A stretch of DNA of 64,000 nt from Entonaema liquescens. Its lineage: Eukaryota; Ascomycota; Sordariomycetes; Xylariales; Xylariaceae. Where the stretch lies: contig CADCSX010000010.1 in assembly GCA_902805475.1 (NCBI GenBank), positions 620,001 through 684,000 of the forward strand, read 5' to 3'. The notes beneath the pieces are model-generated. The model did not search any database. It was given only the letters and a program-made list of their open reading frames with translations, and was not told the origin of the DNA. This document shows, in pieces, positions 34,068-45,958 of this stretch (position 1 is the first letter of the stretch; every line of letters starts with the position of its first letter). The translations under genes were made by a program, and so were the position numbers.

Positions 34068-35427
34068 TGTATCGTAATAGTGAAGAGAATTTCGAAGAAT
34101 AAAGTGTTGAAGGAAGCTTGAAGAGTGAAGGATTGAGGAAGTGGTAAAAACAAGTATCTAGGTTCTTAGTGACTTCTTTTATACTAAGAGAAGCGGTCGA
34201 TTACGGAATCCGAGGCGGTGTTAGTGCCGGACACTTTTCGAATTATAAGTCTCCGACATTACAAATGCAAAGTGGTATTGGTATAGGATCGTGAAACTGC
34301 CTTTCCATTGCTTTCTTATATGATTGTCTTACATACTAAGTGTCATAAATCATCAACTGTATTAAATATTTCCATATCTGAGGTTCTTTTAATATTTATC
34401 TATAGTTAGTCGCTTAGGAACCGACTTGTTTTTGGCGCTACTTCACGAACTAGAAGAAATTATATCGATATCAAACTCTCAAAGCCAAGATTATGACGTC
34501 GTATACAATCACCAATAAGAAACAGGGACGCTTCCTTTGGTACGAAAGAATGGCATCATGCGGCTAGAAGACCAATAAGGTAGTATTAACCGTCAAAGAA
34601 AGCCGTTTTAATACCAAATATGGAAGATCAGTTTCGAGGCTTATAAATTATTGCTAGCGTAGGTTCGGCCGAGTATCAATAGAGATCAAAGTACGGAGGC
34701 TTGCTATACGCGGATATCTTGGGTGGGGTTTCGGTGACTCTGGAAAGCTCATCTAATCATTAATAGCGAGGACTATACGGTCTACTGGAATAATTCGAGT
34801 GAATAATTGCACAATAGTTTTAAACAACCGAATAAGAAGTATAGAAAATTTTGGATAAACACTACAAGCCTAACTATATTGTGTTATGCATTGGGCTTTC
34901 TGCGACTTAGAGGATGGAGAGTTAGATCTGCAACGGCGTCGTATATGACCGTAAACTCAGATCAAGTAACGATAGCGAGGAAGAATGATAGATATGATAT
35001 TGTGCATGGCCATATACGTTGAAGCGGGCTACCATGCGGCCTATAAAGTAGAGTTCCGGCCCGAAAACGGGCTATGGATCAATCGAGGCCGGTGCCGCGG
35101 GGTAATTATTATGGGTCCCGGAACTGCGCCCGTGATACCCGTGACCGAAGACGCCGAAGATTGAGTCTAAGACTTGATTTGCTAAGTCATGTAATATGCA
35201 ATGTCAGGCTGCGCTGATTTTTCTTAAGAGACTTCCCCAACAAGTCCGAAGAAGTGGCGTTGTCGCCAAGAACCCGGGGCATAGGTACGGATATAAATAT
35301 CTGACGGTCGCTTCCGAGTAATTACACGATCTGACGTCAACGACATATCCTCAACTATTTCTTCCAATTTTTTTTTTCTCAATTGATTTAACTTTAAGTC
35401 TCTATCAGATTTGCCAAAAAAAGAAAG
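34068..35427. other. Divergent intergenic region
   Basis: No gene is supported in this 1.36-kb stretch. Near the right end lie a TATA-like ATATAAAT (about 35290), a CRE-like palindrome (35332-35339) and a T-rich leader before the ATG at 35428. Confidence 0.55.
35332..35339. promoter_or_regulatory. CRE-type palindrome TGACGTCA
   Basis: A perfect 8-bp CREB/ATF-type bZIP site, 89 bp upstream of the DUF1857 start codon and about 35 bp downstream of a TATA-like sequence. Recognised by motif only. Confidence 0.5.
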
Positions 35428-36000
35428 ATGGTTACCTTCAATCTCGCCTACACGGCTCCGATAAACCCCTCTGGCGCCGAGCCTGCCCTCACGATCCCTC
35501 AGGTCTGGGCGGGCCTACAGCGCAAAGTCCGGCGTGCACAGGACTTCGTGCCAATCATCGAGGTTTGCAACGTGCTTTCCGAGGAGACGTCTCAAGAGAC
35601 GGAAAACTTGACAGTCGTACGCGAGGTCCGGTTCGTGGCGGGTCAGGAGCCGGATAGCGGTAGTGGGGGCAGGCTAGTCAAGGAGACATGCGTACACTAC
35701 CCACCATGCCGTGTCGACTTCGGACAGCCGGATGGGAGTAATATTTCGAACATTATTAGCGAAGGACCTGATGGCGAGTTACTTATGACGTATGCGTTTG
35801 AGTGGAGATACCCTGGCGTCAAGCAAGGCAGCGAGGAGGCGAAGAAGTTGGAGGAGAGGAGCTGGAAGGTGAGGTTATTCTATAATACCACGTCTACTAT
35901 ATCTTACTAATATGTTTGCAAATTGAAGACAGCGAAGATGGCTGTCCACGGCAGTATTGATACTATACGCCGGCTAGTTAAGGATGGAGAAATACAGTAA
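35428..36000 (+). CDS. DUF1857 (SRPBCC-fold) protein
   Basis: Two exons (35428-35868 and 35929-36000) give 170 aa, joining as ERSWK / TAKMAVHGSIDTIRRLVKDG, the typical DUF1857 terminus. Family landmarks are the start MVTFNLAYTAPINPSG, QVWAGLQRKVRRAQDFVPII, and HYPPCRVDFGQ. The SRPBCC (START-like) fold suggests binding of a hydrophobic ligand in the cytosol; some family members sit in secondary-metabolite clusters (AtaL-like), but no cluster is present here. No signal peptide. It converges on the F-box gene (292 bp). Confidence 0.9.
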
Positions 36001-36292
36001 TGGAGGACCCCTATTTGTAATCTTCAGGAGGTCACACGCTACGATGACTACCCCAGGTACCTAAGTGCCTAGGCCTACCTCTTATATGATACTAGCGGAG
36101 TGTTGAAAACCGATAAGAGTTATGTATTCACTATACTTAAACATAACACAGGCATTGTGTAGATTCAACATGCACTATTACTTTACCATGTTTGTGAAAT
36201 GACTTCATAGTATTTCGCTGCTTATGCGGTATCAAAATTGTTGAGAAGTGTCAACTAGATCCCGAAGCTACCAACCCGCCCTATTATTCCCC

Positions 36293-37533
36293 CTATAGCC
36301 CCATAAGATCAGGGTCTTGATTCTCGACACACACGTCGGAGTATGATATTACCGTTCCCACACTGCCCGGACAGCCGAAGTGGGCGGGATTCTGATGCCA
36401 CTCAATTGCGGGATCACCCAGGAGTGGCACCAACACATCTGTACCATCCTCCCAAGACCAGATAGCCCCACGTTCAAGCACCGCTTCACACCTATCCTTA
36501 TCGCCAACCAGGAAGAACCAGTAATGTGACCCATGCGGATGCAAGTAATCCACCATGAGCTTTTCGTAGTCGACCGGGCTATAGTAATAGCATTGCGTAG
36601 CGTGTTTGTAGTCATCGAGCTCTATAGGCATCCCCTCTCCTATGTAAGATGTAGGATCGTCCACAAGCGAAACAAGTGACTTGTGGGAGGCGTTATCTTC
36701 ACCAGTCAGGGGTTCTCTCCGGTTTTTCGTGATGAATTCTTCGAACTGTTTCTTATAGCCCCATAGTTCGAAGATAGACCTTACGACCGGCTGGGTCCCG
36801 GAGGACACAAGCAAACTCAATCCTTTGATTAAGTTAGTGATGTTCAATAACAAACTCTGATAGAGATGAACTTACTTTTCTCAAGGAAGCGAACGACCCT
36901 TCTTACTAACTCATATACCAAGACGATCTCGGCAGGTGAAAAGGACTCCCAAAGAGCCTCAAATAGTAGTTGGGTTCTGGAATCATTTCGGCGCGGTACC
37001 TTACTCCTGATGAGAAGCTTGGCAATAAAGTCGATCGTATATAACGACCGTCGCTGGCGTGACATTTCGGTAGATGTGAAACCTCCTTCTTCTAGCCCGG
37101 GAGGCAATGGCGCCATATGCGTGATGACCCAGTCCAGAACTAGCTCAACGCTGTCGCTGAGGCTTGGTAGCCAGGTAAGGGCGTGTGTTTGGTAAAAGCT
37201 AACTGGCCAGCTTCCGCGTTCGACGTACTTCTCGAGAAACTCATGGCCACCATCGAAAGGATCCTCCGGGTTTCCGTAGGCGAGGTAAGGGAAGTCACGG
37301 GCTTTACATGCCGTGAATGCTAACCGCATAACTCCAGGGTGGTCGTCAGAGATATTCTTCGTGGCAAAGTGACGAGATATTATGTTCTCGTGCTCCAGAA
37401 GAATGTGTCGGAACTTTTTGGCGGCGAGTCCAAGATTCTCTATAGACTCTACGTCGGGTAGGAAGGAAACCACCGACAAGACTAGCTCGGTAGGTAGTCC
37501 GTCTAATGAAGGGTATACACGTCCCGAAGGCAT
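36293..37533 (-). CDS. F-box protein of unknown target
   Basis: Exons 36876-37533 and 36293-36822 give 395 aa, joining as FLEK / RLSLLVSSG after a GTAAGT donor and a CTAAC branch site. The first ATG is 37533. Residues about 9-50 are an F-box: LDGLPTELVLSVVSFLPDVE, then LGLAAKKFRHILLEH. The rest is an unrecognised, mainly helical region with aromatic stretches (ALTWLPSLSDSVELVLDWVI; CYYYSPVDYEKLMVDYLHP). It probably acts as a substrate adaptor for an SCF complex. It differs from the F-box/ankyrin gene at 17.8-20.2 kb in lacking repeats. Confidence 0.8.
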
Positions 37534-39665
37534 CGTGATGAAAGTCAATTGATAACAGGTAGGTATTGCAGTTGCTGGATAAACTGTAGATGTTTCTGTT
37601 GTTAAGATTGAAAAATTGTGATGGAGAGGTATGGGTGTTGAAGGCAGACTATGGCTTCATTTATAGTTACAGACCCTCATACCTTGTTATTAGGATACAT
37701 AGGTGCGTATGTTTACTGTTTTCCGGGATACAGTCTGTTTCTCTAACAACTGTATGCCAAGCCAGGTTTTTCACAGCGCAATTCTCGTATATAAACAGCT
37801 TTCTATGTTAGTCACTCACCTTCCTGGCCGCACCTATAGTATAACAAGTGCTTACCAGCTGTCAGTGGTTCAGGTAACGAAAGTAACAACCGCAGACACT
37901 ACTGATTCACGAACATCCCACCAAGGTAACGACGACTTTCGCTTTTCGCTACTGTGTGGATTTCAGGTAGGATATTTGGAATAAAGAATACCGTCAGTAT
38001 ATATAGCCATAGACCCATAATTATGTTGAAGTTTCTTGCAGGTCAGTCATGCTGTTTTCCTACTGTTTAGATTCATCTTGTGACAACTACGCGTTCGAAT
38101 TATCGAGCGAATTCAGGTCTGTTTGGGCAAACTGACGCGTTTGACAATGCTCCCAAGCAACCACCTAGTAGTTTATGATCGGCCTGGCAATGCCCAGTGT
38201 GGGTGTTATATTGTTCAGTTATTTATCTGATGCAAGCCTTTCTCAAAACGAAGCCACAAGCACATGAATCAACAATGTTTCCTACGCTACTAAACCAACT
38301 GACGAATTTGACAATTTTTGGTCTTAGGCAATCCAAGATAAAACACCAATGTACAACTCTAACTCAGTACTTAAGTCAGGGCCTCGGCATGTTGGTATGT
38401 AGTATACGCATTGGCCTTGTGGCATCTCATAAGGTTCTTGATGTTTTAGCTGATCTTCTAGAGACCTAGAACACCCATTTTAGCCATTATAACCTCTCGA
38501 TCTCGATACAGACAAGTAGCGAACAGACATTTCGAAGCCCCAAATACCGAATATTCCTTCCTCTTCCCTTAATCACAGCCATCGGCGAAGAATGGTGTCG
38601 TTAGCCTTGTCGGGCTAACTAATAGCTCTATGAGGTATTCTTGATATTAACTCTGCCATTGAAGGGAATGTTGCAAACTTCAATCATATAATAATTCATA
38701 CATGTTAACGGGAACCCTTGATTGATATCGAATTTTCTATCACGAGGTGGAGCAAGAAGCATGGAACAACTTGGTTATTTAGCGAGGAGCTCTAAACCTA
38801 AGTATGGAAGCCTCTGGCTTATATAATGAACATGTTTTTTGTTCTAGATGTCTCATCCAGGTAAAAACTCTAACATCTTCTCTTCAGCCTTATGATCGTC
38901 TTGCGAGGGTAGCCTAAGTTTTGGTTCCTGCATCCCGAACCCTTACATTTATTCACGGATATTCTATTTTAAAGTAGCCATGAGGTAGGTAACCGCTTAG
39001 GAAGTTCTGGCTGGGGATGAGATGGATGAATGCGTAGATCATAGCTTAGTGTTGGTCTAGACGAAAATGGTCACTATCAGGTATACCTTGATAATTTGGA
39101 TATGAATCGCAGGGGTTTCAATTAATTTCGAGGTAGTATAATGGTGTTCAGGCTTTCAAAAGTAGAATTCTTCCCCCAAACTAGGAAAAAAAAGTAATCA
39201 GATCCCTTTAGGAGAATACCTAGAATAAACCTACTACAAAGGTTAGGTATTACCTAATCTGAGGGTCGAGGCCAGTTGAAATGCTTAGAACTGCCAGATT
39301 CCAAATCATGAAAATAAGGGTAGTAGATCGAGATTTACTAGAAACATTATGTGTTACAATTATTACAAGAGTTAGGTATAGAGTTTTTTGGCTCCGCCGG
39401 ATGACCACTTGGCCCAGATCCTAGTCTAGATTCATCTTATTTGTGGTATGGGTGATAGTTTTACCGTATGCTGCGGGAGCTTTGCTATTTCTAGTTTCCT
39501 GAAACATTATCTTATTTATTCTTATTTCATGCTACCCCTTGGTTTAAGGTTACTATATACGGTATTTGGTAGGTACGATTGTGTATTAAGTAATAAGTAA
39601 AACTAATAGTAGGTAATAAACTTTAGTTAAAATTACTATGGAAGACCAGGCGGCTAGGAATAAAA
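37534..39665. other. Long gene-free stretch
   Basis: About 2.1 kb. Open frames at 37703-37984 and 38197-38469 show no recognisable protein and no usable splice partners. Repeated short AGGTAG/TAGGTA words occur towards the right (39150-39620), including the small palindrome TTAGGTATTACCTAA near 39243. No tRNA or transposase signature. Confidence 0.5.
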
Positions 39666-40511
39666 CTAAACTTTGTGTAAGGATGTACCCAAAGGCTTCT
39701 CAAAGTGGTGCTCGTACATTAAGTCTAGTCGAACGGTGAACTTCTCTCCGCGCTTGACCTCCTGTCCTGAATGCCACAACATACGCTGTTGGAAGACTAA
39801 TGCCCTACCCATTTTGGGCTTGACATCGAGAAACAACTCTTCCTTTGCCGGTTGTTCAGCTTCACTGTCTCCGTCTTCCGACTTCTTTTTCCTCCCCATG
39901 CCTACACGGCTCGACCAAAATCTTGTCTCGCCTCCAGAATTGTCGCCATCTTCGTCCTCTTCGGGCATGTCGCTCAAGTAGATCTGACAGGTTAAGAAGC
40001 TCTTTTCTCCACCCCCAGGCGAGTACAAGGCATCACAATGTGGCTTGAAGTGGTTACCGGGTCGGTAACGAAGGAAACTAAGTCTTTCGTCGGCCCCTCT
40101 AAGTCTCCACACTGTCTTGCTGGCTCCCTGGCTCGCCTTCAGATTTTGCGGACCAGCAATGTGTCCGGATAGCACGTCACTCTTCCTCAGGGACTTAACT
40201 TCCTCTGGGAGGTGTGGCGCAAGCCTCTCGGAGAGAGCTTTCGCCCATCCGGGAGAGACGGATAGAATTTGTTCACACTCGCGCCATGAATCGCCCTTAT
40301 TCAAGGTCTTCCAGTTGGAACCTGCCGATGCGAGGACTGCAGCACATTCATCTGGAGTGAGAAGATTGTCTATTACCATAGCGAAGTAAGGACTATAATG
40401 GTCTGCGAGTGGGGACTGAGAAAAGTCAATACGTGTTGCTGTTACTGGAGGACCATCAGGTCCTTGGGGCCTAAGGAGAGGCTCCTCGCCCTGGGATGTC
40501 TGAGACGCCAT
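39666..40511 (-). CDS. 2OG-Fe(II) oxygenase (prolyl 4-hydroxylase-like)
   Basis: A single exon of 281 aa. The double-stranded beta-helix iron site is complete: H158-C159-D160 in NHFKPHCDALY, the distal H247 in MLWHSGQEV, and the 2-oxoglutarate-binding R261 in KFTVRLDLMYE. The fold start reads YFAMVIDNLLTPDECAAVL, and RLSFLRYRPGNHF precedes the iron site. The C-terminal part matches P4Hc-type oxygenases. No signal peptide is seen, so collagen-like ER substrates are unlikely; a cytosolic or nuclear protein substrate is possible. An acidic/basic loop (GRKKKSEDGDSEAEQ) interrupts the barrel. Confidence 0.9.
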   Translation of the reverse strand: MASQTSQGEEPLLRPQGPDGPPVTATRIDFSQSPLADHYSPYFAMVIDNLLTPDECAAVLASAGSNWKTLNKGDSWRECEQILSVSPGWAKALSERLAPHLPEEVKSLRKSDVLSGHIAGPQNLKASQGASKTVWRLRGADERLSFLRYRPGNHFKPHCDALYSPGGGEKSFLTCQIYLSDMPEEDEDGDNSGGETRFWSSRVGMGRKKKSEDGDSEAEQPAKEELFLDVKPKMGRALVFQQRMLWHSGQEVKRGEKFTVRLDLMYEHHFEKPLGTSLHKV

Positions 40512-41550
40512 AGTGAATGGTGTGTAAGAACTTCATAACTATATGGAATGATGGTCAGTTAAGATAATGTTTGATAATGATAATATGGTACTTTAATTAA
40601 GCATTGTAATAAGATATTGAATGTGTAAATTGGTAACCTGATGTTAGTTGACTCGAGGAGGGATAAATGGTGGTTTATATACATGTTAGGACAACTGTAT
40701 TAGGAAATATGGGTATCGGATGGGCAGAATGAGTCACGATAATGCTGATCGTAAGTTGAGGCAACATTGAAGTTGGTAGTTGGTGCTGCCTACATTATGT
40801 TCTAGTTGGTTGTACGTACGAAGAGCAATCGGCTACTCCATTCCATGTGTATGAGCCTCTCTCTAGTGTGGCGGTGCTTGATTATAATCACACTCCCTTG
40901 GAGTATATCAAGGTTCATTAGTATAACTTATCCAATTGTTTAAAATACCTTATGCACGTAGTTATGCTAAAAACGGAGTAGTGTGTTGCAAAAGTGGAAG
41001 GCTCAAAAAGCCCCACCACTGCGACGCCAATAACTTCTGCTTCATGCCAAATGACTTGTGCGAAAAAAAAGGCTTTCCTTTCAGACAAAGCATCGACTTA
41101 GCAATTCCGACTTTTGCCTGGTGCAGAGTCATAATTAAATTCCCCATTGAAGATAAAAGCCTGTCAAAAATACCATAGTCTATCTTGATTATCTACGGCC
41201 CTTTTGTCATTCTATCCTCGTCAATCATTCAATACTTCTGCGACTAGCGATCGGCTGCGACTGCCCCTCCACTCTCCGTTCGCCTATTTCGTAATATCCT
41301 CAGCACCTCACGCATACCTTCCCAACTTCTATCCTACGAAACGGGAAATTGCGCAAATACCTAAGGTCGCCTGACGTAGTACTTTGCTGTTATTCCTTCC
41401 TCGGATACCAAACTTGTACCCTCTTGCCTGGAATATCAACAGATAAATTTCAAATCGCGAATCGGTTAACCTTACATATTCCCAATCTAAAAACGCAATC
41501 CTCCTCCTGCGCCCGATTTACCCACCTCACTACCACTCTCGATATTCAAT
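40512..41550. other. Divergent intergenic region
   Basis: Promoter space for the oxygenase and eIF4E genes. A pyrimidine-rich leader (about 41498-41546) precedes the eIF4E ATG, common for highly expressed fungal translation genes. The ORF at 40936-41178 is not supported. Confidence 0.6.
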
Positions 41551-42400
41551 ATGTCGGAACAAGTCGATCTCACTACTATTCCCATCTCCCCTGAAGGCGA
41601 GAGCCCCAAGGCGGAAGAGCATGACAGCGACAGGCTGATCACTGTTTTCCACGACAAGGACAACTTCAACGTTAAGCACCCTCTTCAGAACAAATGGACC
41701 CTGTGGTTTACCAAGCCCTCTAGCGGCAAGGTTAGTCTTCCATATTCTACAGGTATACATCTAAATTCTAGTACTAATTTTCAATAGGGAGACAACTGGA
41801 ATGACCTACTAAAGGAGGTTATCACGTTCAACTCGGTTGAGGAGTTCTGGGGCATTTATGTAAGCTCTATTGCTCCTGGCCTAACCTAACGCATGTCTAA
41901 CTGTACTGTAGAATAATATTGCGCCAGTTTCCGAGCTGGCCTTAAAATCCGACTACCACCTATTCAAAGAAGGTGTCCGACCCGAGTGGGAAGACCCTCA
42001 GAACAAGCACGGAGGCAAATGGTCTTACCAGTTCAAGGACAAGCGCAACGTCGACATTAACGACCTATGGCTACACACTATGCTTGCTGCGATCGGAGAG
42101 ACCCTTGAGGAAGAGGATGATGGTGAGGTCATGGGTGTCGTTGTCAACGTTCGCAAGGCCTTCTACCGTATCGGTGTTTGGACTAGGACTATTGGCAAGA
42201 GTATCCCCGGCCGCGGAGACGGCGATGTGTCCGGTGGTAAGGGTCGATCTGTCGAGAAGGGTCAAAAGATTCTGTTAGCTATTGGCAAGCAGTTCAAGGA
42301 GATCCTGAAGCTCCCCCCGAACGAGGTTGTCGAATTCTCCGGTCATACCGACTCTGCTCACAGCGGTAGTACTCGCGCCAAGGCTAAATTCACGGTCTAA
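41551..42400 (+). CDS. Translation initiation factor eIF4E
   Basis: Exons 41551-41730, 41788-41859 and 41912-42400 give 246 aa. This is the cap-binding subunit of eIF4F in the cytosol. The conserved core reads HPLQNKWTLWFTKPSSGK, then GDNWNDLLKEVITFNSVEEF, then WGIYNNI. The region GVRPEWEDPQNKHGGKWSY holds the cap-stacking tryptophan in its usual RPxWED context, and LWLHTMLAAIGETLE follows. VVVNVRKAFYRIGVWTRT provides the phosphate-contacting basic residues. The N-terminal extension is short and acidic. Length is close to the fungal norm. Confidence 0.96.
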
Positions 42401-43320
42401 ACTACTATGTCATCTCAGTAGATATTCCGGTAGTGGATATCGTTGAAATGGACTATAGTTTCGACGTTAAGAATCGATAATACCTTGGCGAAAGTAATAC
42501 TGAAGGAAGGGGTTCAGCACCTCCATTAGTTGTTTGTTACTGACTGCTGGTACCGGGCGGACTACCTACGATTAGCGAGTTGAGGGGGGGTTAGATTACC
42601 TAAACTGGTTTTCTATCATGATCGATACCACACGGCGTGCTCTTCGGCTAACTTGCACTTGGTGGTAAACGATGATGAAATCGAGTAGGGGTTGCTCATG
42701 GTCAATCATGTTTTTCTATCCATGTAGCATTGTTGGCGTTTTCTTTCCCGCAGGTAGAATGCAATATCATATGAATGAACTTAAGAATCACAGATATTAT
42801 AGCAATGCATGTGCTTCGTTGTTAAACTACCTAGCTGACTGATATTCACAACTGGTCTGGCAAGATATATTCGAGTGGTAACCAAGGAATCGCGAATATA
42901 GATAAACGTCTGTCCTAAGGTGGCGAGCGAGCCGCGTTGATTCTAACTCTACTCATAGACTGGCCGTCTCTAAAACGACTAGGGGGAGAAGGAAAGAATT
43001 CCCTATATACAAATAGGTCGTTGGAGAGGACACAACAATATAGACATGAAATTCCCGCATGACTCGAGAAATCCCAAACCCACCCAATCACACATGCAGC
43101 GCACTGCCGCATTTCATTCCGTACTTCGTTTCTTCCTATCCCGATTCCTCATTCAGCTACCTAGTTGACTGATCTATCTCTTTCCCATGCTGAATCAGGC
43201 TTCATACCTCCTTTTAACAACGAGGTCATATAGACCCGTCTCAGGATATTGATACTACGTAACCAACGCGCATCGTGATATTAAATCCAAAATTTCCCGT
43301 CCTCCCATCGTATCGTATCC
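42401..43320. other. Convergent intergenic region
   Basis: 3' flanks of eIF4E and the synthetase gene. No ORF with recognisable content. Confidence 0.55.
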
Positions 43321-45958
43321 TTACATCTCATCCCCACTGAAGTCATCCAAGAATACCTTCCTAAGCAAGTCCTTCTTGTTAATCTTGCCCATGGCATTTC
43401 GCGGGATATGCTCAACAACCCTAAGTACCTGGGGGATCTTGTAATTTGCCAGTCGTCCCTTCAGCGCGCGTCGCATATCGAGGGGTCGCCAGGCGGGTCG
43501 CTCGCGCAGGTGTTCGGGGGAGTGGATGATGACGGCGCCGACTTTCTGTCCCCACTTTCCTGAGGGCACGGCGACTACGGCCGCCTCGGCGATCTCGGGG
43601 AGGGATAGCAGCTCGCGCTCGACTTCGAGTGCGGACACCTTTTCGCCGCCTGACTTAATAATGTCGGCGCTCTGTCGACCGAGGATGAAGTACATAGGTC
43701 CTCGGGCCCATTCGCCGCTTGTGCCGTGGCCGGCCTCAGGAACGGGGCGTCGGACTGCTACGTCACCGGTCTTGAACCACGGGCCCTTGCCATCGTCTGA
43801 GGGGATGAATTCCTTGGCTGTGGCGGTCGGGTTGGCCCAGTACTCCCGGAACACGTTGGCGCCGCGAAGCTGGATCTCGCCCGAGCGCTCCTTTTCAGGG
43901 ACAGGCTCAGAGGGATCGAGGTCCTCGATGATGGTATTCGTCTCGTTATCCACAAGACGAGCTTCTACACCGGGGAGAGGCCACCCGACGCTACCGTCAA
44001 CACGGTCGCCGTAATCGAGACCACAGGATAACGCCATGCCTACTTCTGTCATACCGTATCGCTCGAGTAGCACGTTTCCGCGGCTAAGATCCTTCCAGGC
44101 GCGCTTGACAGGTGTCGGGAGGGCTGCCGAACCAGAGATCGATACGCGCATGTGCTCTGGGCTAATTGCGATACGTCCGGCCTCGGCAACAGTAGGGGGT
44201 AGGGTTTTGTGTGTCGAGAGCAGGCGAGTATACACCGTAGGCACAACGGTGAAGAAAGTAATCTTGACGCGAGACATATTCTTGTACTTCTCTTCGTTGA
44301 CCGACTCGGTGGCAGGAGCAGGAGCGGTAGCCGTAACAGGTTTCTGTGGCTCCGGTTGCTTGACAATGGTGGCTGCTTCTACAACTGGTGTGTTACGGCC
44401 ACTGATTGACGTGATGGGCGTGTCAATGGCAGATAGAGCTGGCGAGGGAGCAACACCGTTGGTTTGCTGAGAGATGACGTGATTAAGGCCATTCGTCAAT
44501 GCCGCTGGCTGACTAGGCTGGCTGATCTTTGCAGCAAGATTGCTAACCTCGGCGGCAAGGTGGTTAATGACCGCTGCTAGACGGCTGATTTCCGAAGAAA
44601 TAGGATGGCCAAACGCGTTCAATTCTAGGGCTGGAGTGCTGGTGCCATTTGTTTCTGTAATTGGTGTGATGCTACCATTCGCCTCGCCAACTGTCGGGTG
44701 GAATCCGTTTGTTTTGACAGGTTGAGGAATGCCATTTGGAAGGCTAGTGGGCTTGTTAAAGCTGTTTGCCTTGACGAACTGAGGCACGACATTTGTAACA
44801 CTATTTTCCTTCACAACCTCTTTCACAGCTTCCTTCACTGGATGAGCCACATCATTCGGCTTAGCAATAGCCGCAGCGATTTGCGGCAAATTTACGAACG
44901 GTGTTGCGAAACGCCGCCAGACCGTGTCAGCATTGAAAGGGAAAAGAAACTCGATACTGCTACCGGCGAATAGTGGTGTGAGCAACGCGTTGACGGTGCC
45001 GTGAATGTGGTGGAGAGGAAGCACGTGTAGCAGTCTATCCGATGGAGAGTATTTCCAAGCTTCGATTAGAGCGCGAGCCTGAGCTGTGAGCGCGGTCTCT
45101 GGCAGTAATACTCCCTTCGGTCGGTTAGTCGTGCCGGATGTGTAGAGCATCATTCCAGCACCCTCTGAATCGCCATCGCCTATAAGTGTAACCGGCTCGA
45201 ACGTTTCCGAAATTGCACCGAGGTGTTTCGGCAGTTCGATGGGAATTGGCGATGGTGCGACATCGAGTTCCTTGCTTGGTGTAGTAAGGACTTCGTCAAC
45301 CTTTGCGGCGTACTTCGGTGAGTGCAGCAAGAGAATAGCCTGCGACTGAGATAGGATATATTGGAGTTCGGGGGCCGGAAATGGTGGAGATAACGGTAAA
45401 GCAATGGCACGGGCCGCTAGGATAGCAAGGTATGTGACTAGATAATGCGAGTCAGTAACCAACCCTATATGAATTCCGGGTAACTGGAGCGGCTAAATAG
45501 TCCATACCAACATAGTCGTAGCTGTTTTCGATAAGAAAAGCAACACGCTCGCCCCGGATGTCCGACCTGCCAGCGGCATCGAGTATTCGGTCGCGCACGC
45601 GACTCACATCTGGAAGTATTTCACCATATTTAAAGGTTCGACGGGACAAGCAGTGAACGACTGCGGTCGTCTGCGGGTTGTGACTAGCGATGGCTTCGAA
45701 GATAGGTAGCTTAGGAAGGGTTAGAGTGGAAGCCATCCTGACATGCGTGGTGAATTTGCCGAAGAGGGGAGATGAGCGATTTGACAAGGGACAGGAGGAA
45801 AACGAGGAACGTGGGACGAAACTAGGGGTATATATAGCAGTAGCACCAGATGCAATAAAACAAGGGCTCAAAGAATGCGTGGCTGAAATAGACTTAAACA
45901 GCTGAGATGACGATGGAGCATTAACAATCAGACGAAGCCCAGTACTACTCAATCTCAT
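43321..45958 (-). CDS. Malonyl-CoA synthetase-like acyl-CoA ligase (ACSF3 family) with large insertion
   Basis: Exons 45508-45958 and 43321-45437 give 855 aa (junction SYDYV / VTYLAILAARA). All adenylate-forming motifs are present: LYTSGTTNRPKGVLL, YGMTEVGMA, GEIQLRGANVFREYW, GPWFKTGDVA, ILGRQSADIIKSGGEKVSA and IPRNAMGKINKKDLL with the catalytic lysine. Together with HVLPLHHIHGTVNALL this points to the ACSF3 / malonyl-CoA synthetase group, which activates malonate or methylmalonate with CoA and ATP in mitochondria. The first 75 residues are Ser/Arg-rich and acid-free, a plausible mitochondrial presequence. About 200 residues, coded by roughly 44290-44890, are inserted between WRRFATPF and VKITFFTVVPTVYTRL, where relatives run continuously; see findings. 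Family length is otherwise about 550-620 aa. Confidence 0.9.

Noticed and set aside
37703..38469. Plus-strand ORFs of 93 and 90 codons in the long gap
   Set aside because: No family content and no convincing introns to join them.
43526..44470. Plus-strand ORFs of 162 and 144 codons opposite the synthetase gene
   Set aside because: Antisense shadows of a well-supported coding exon.
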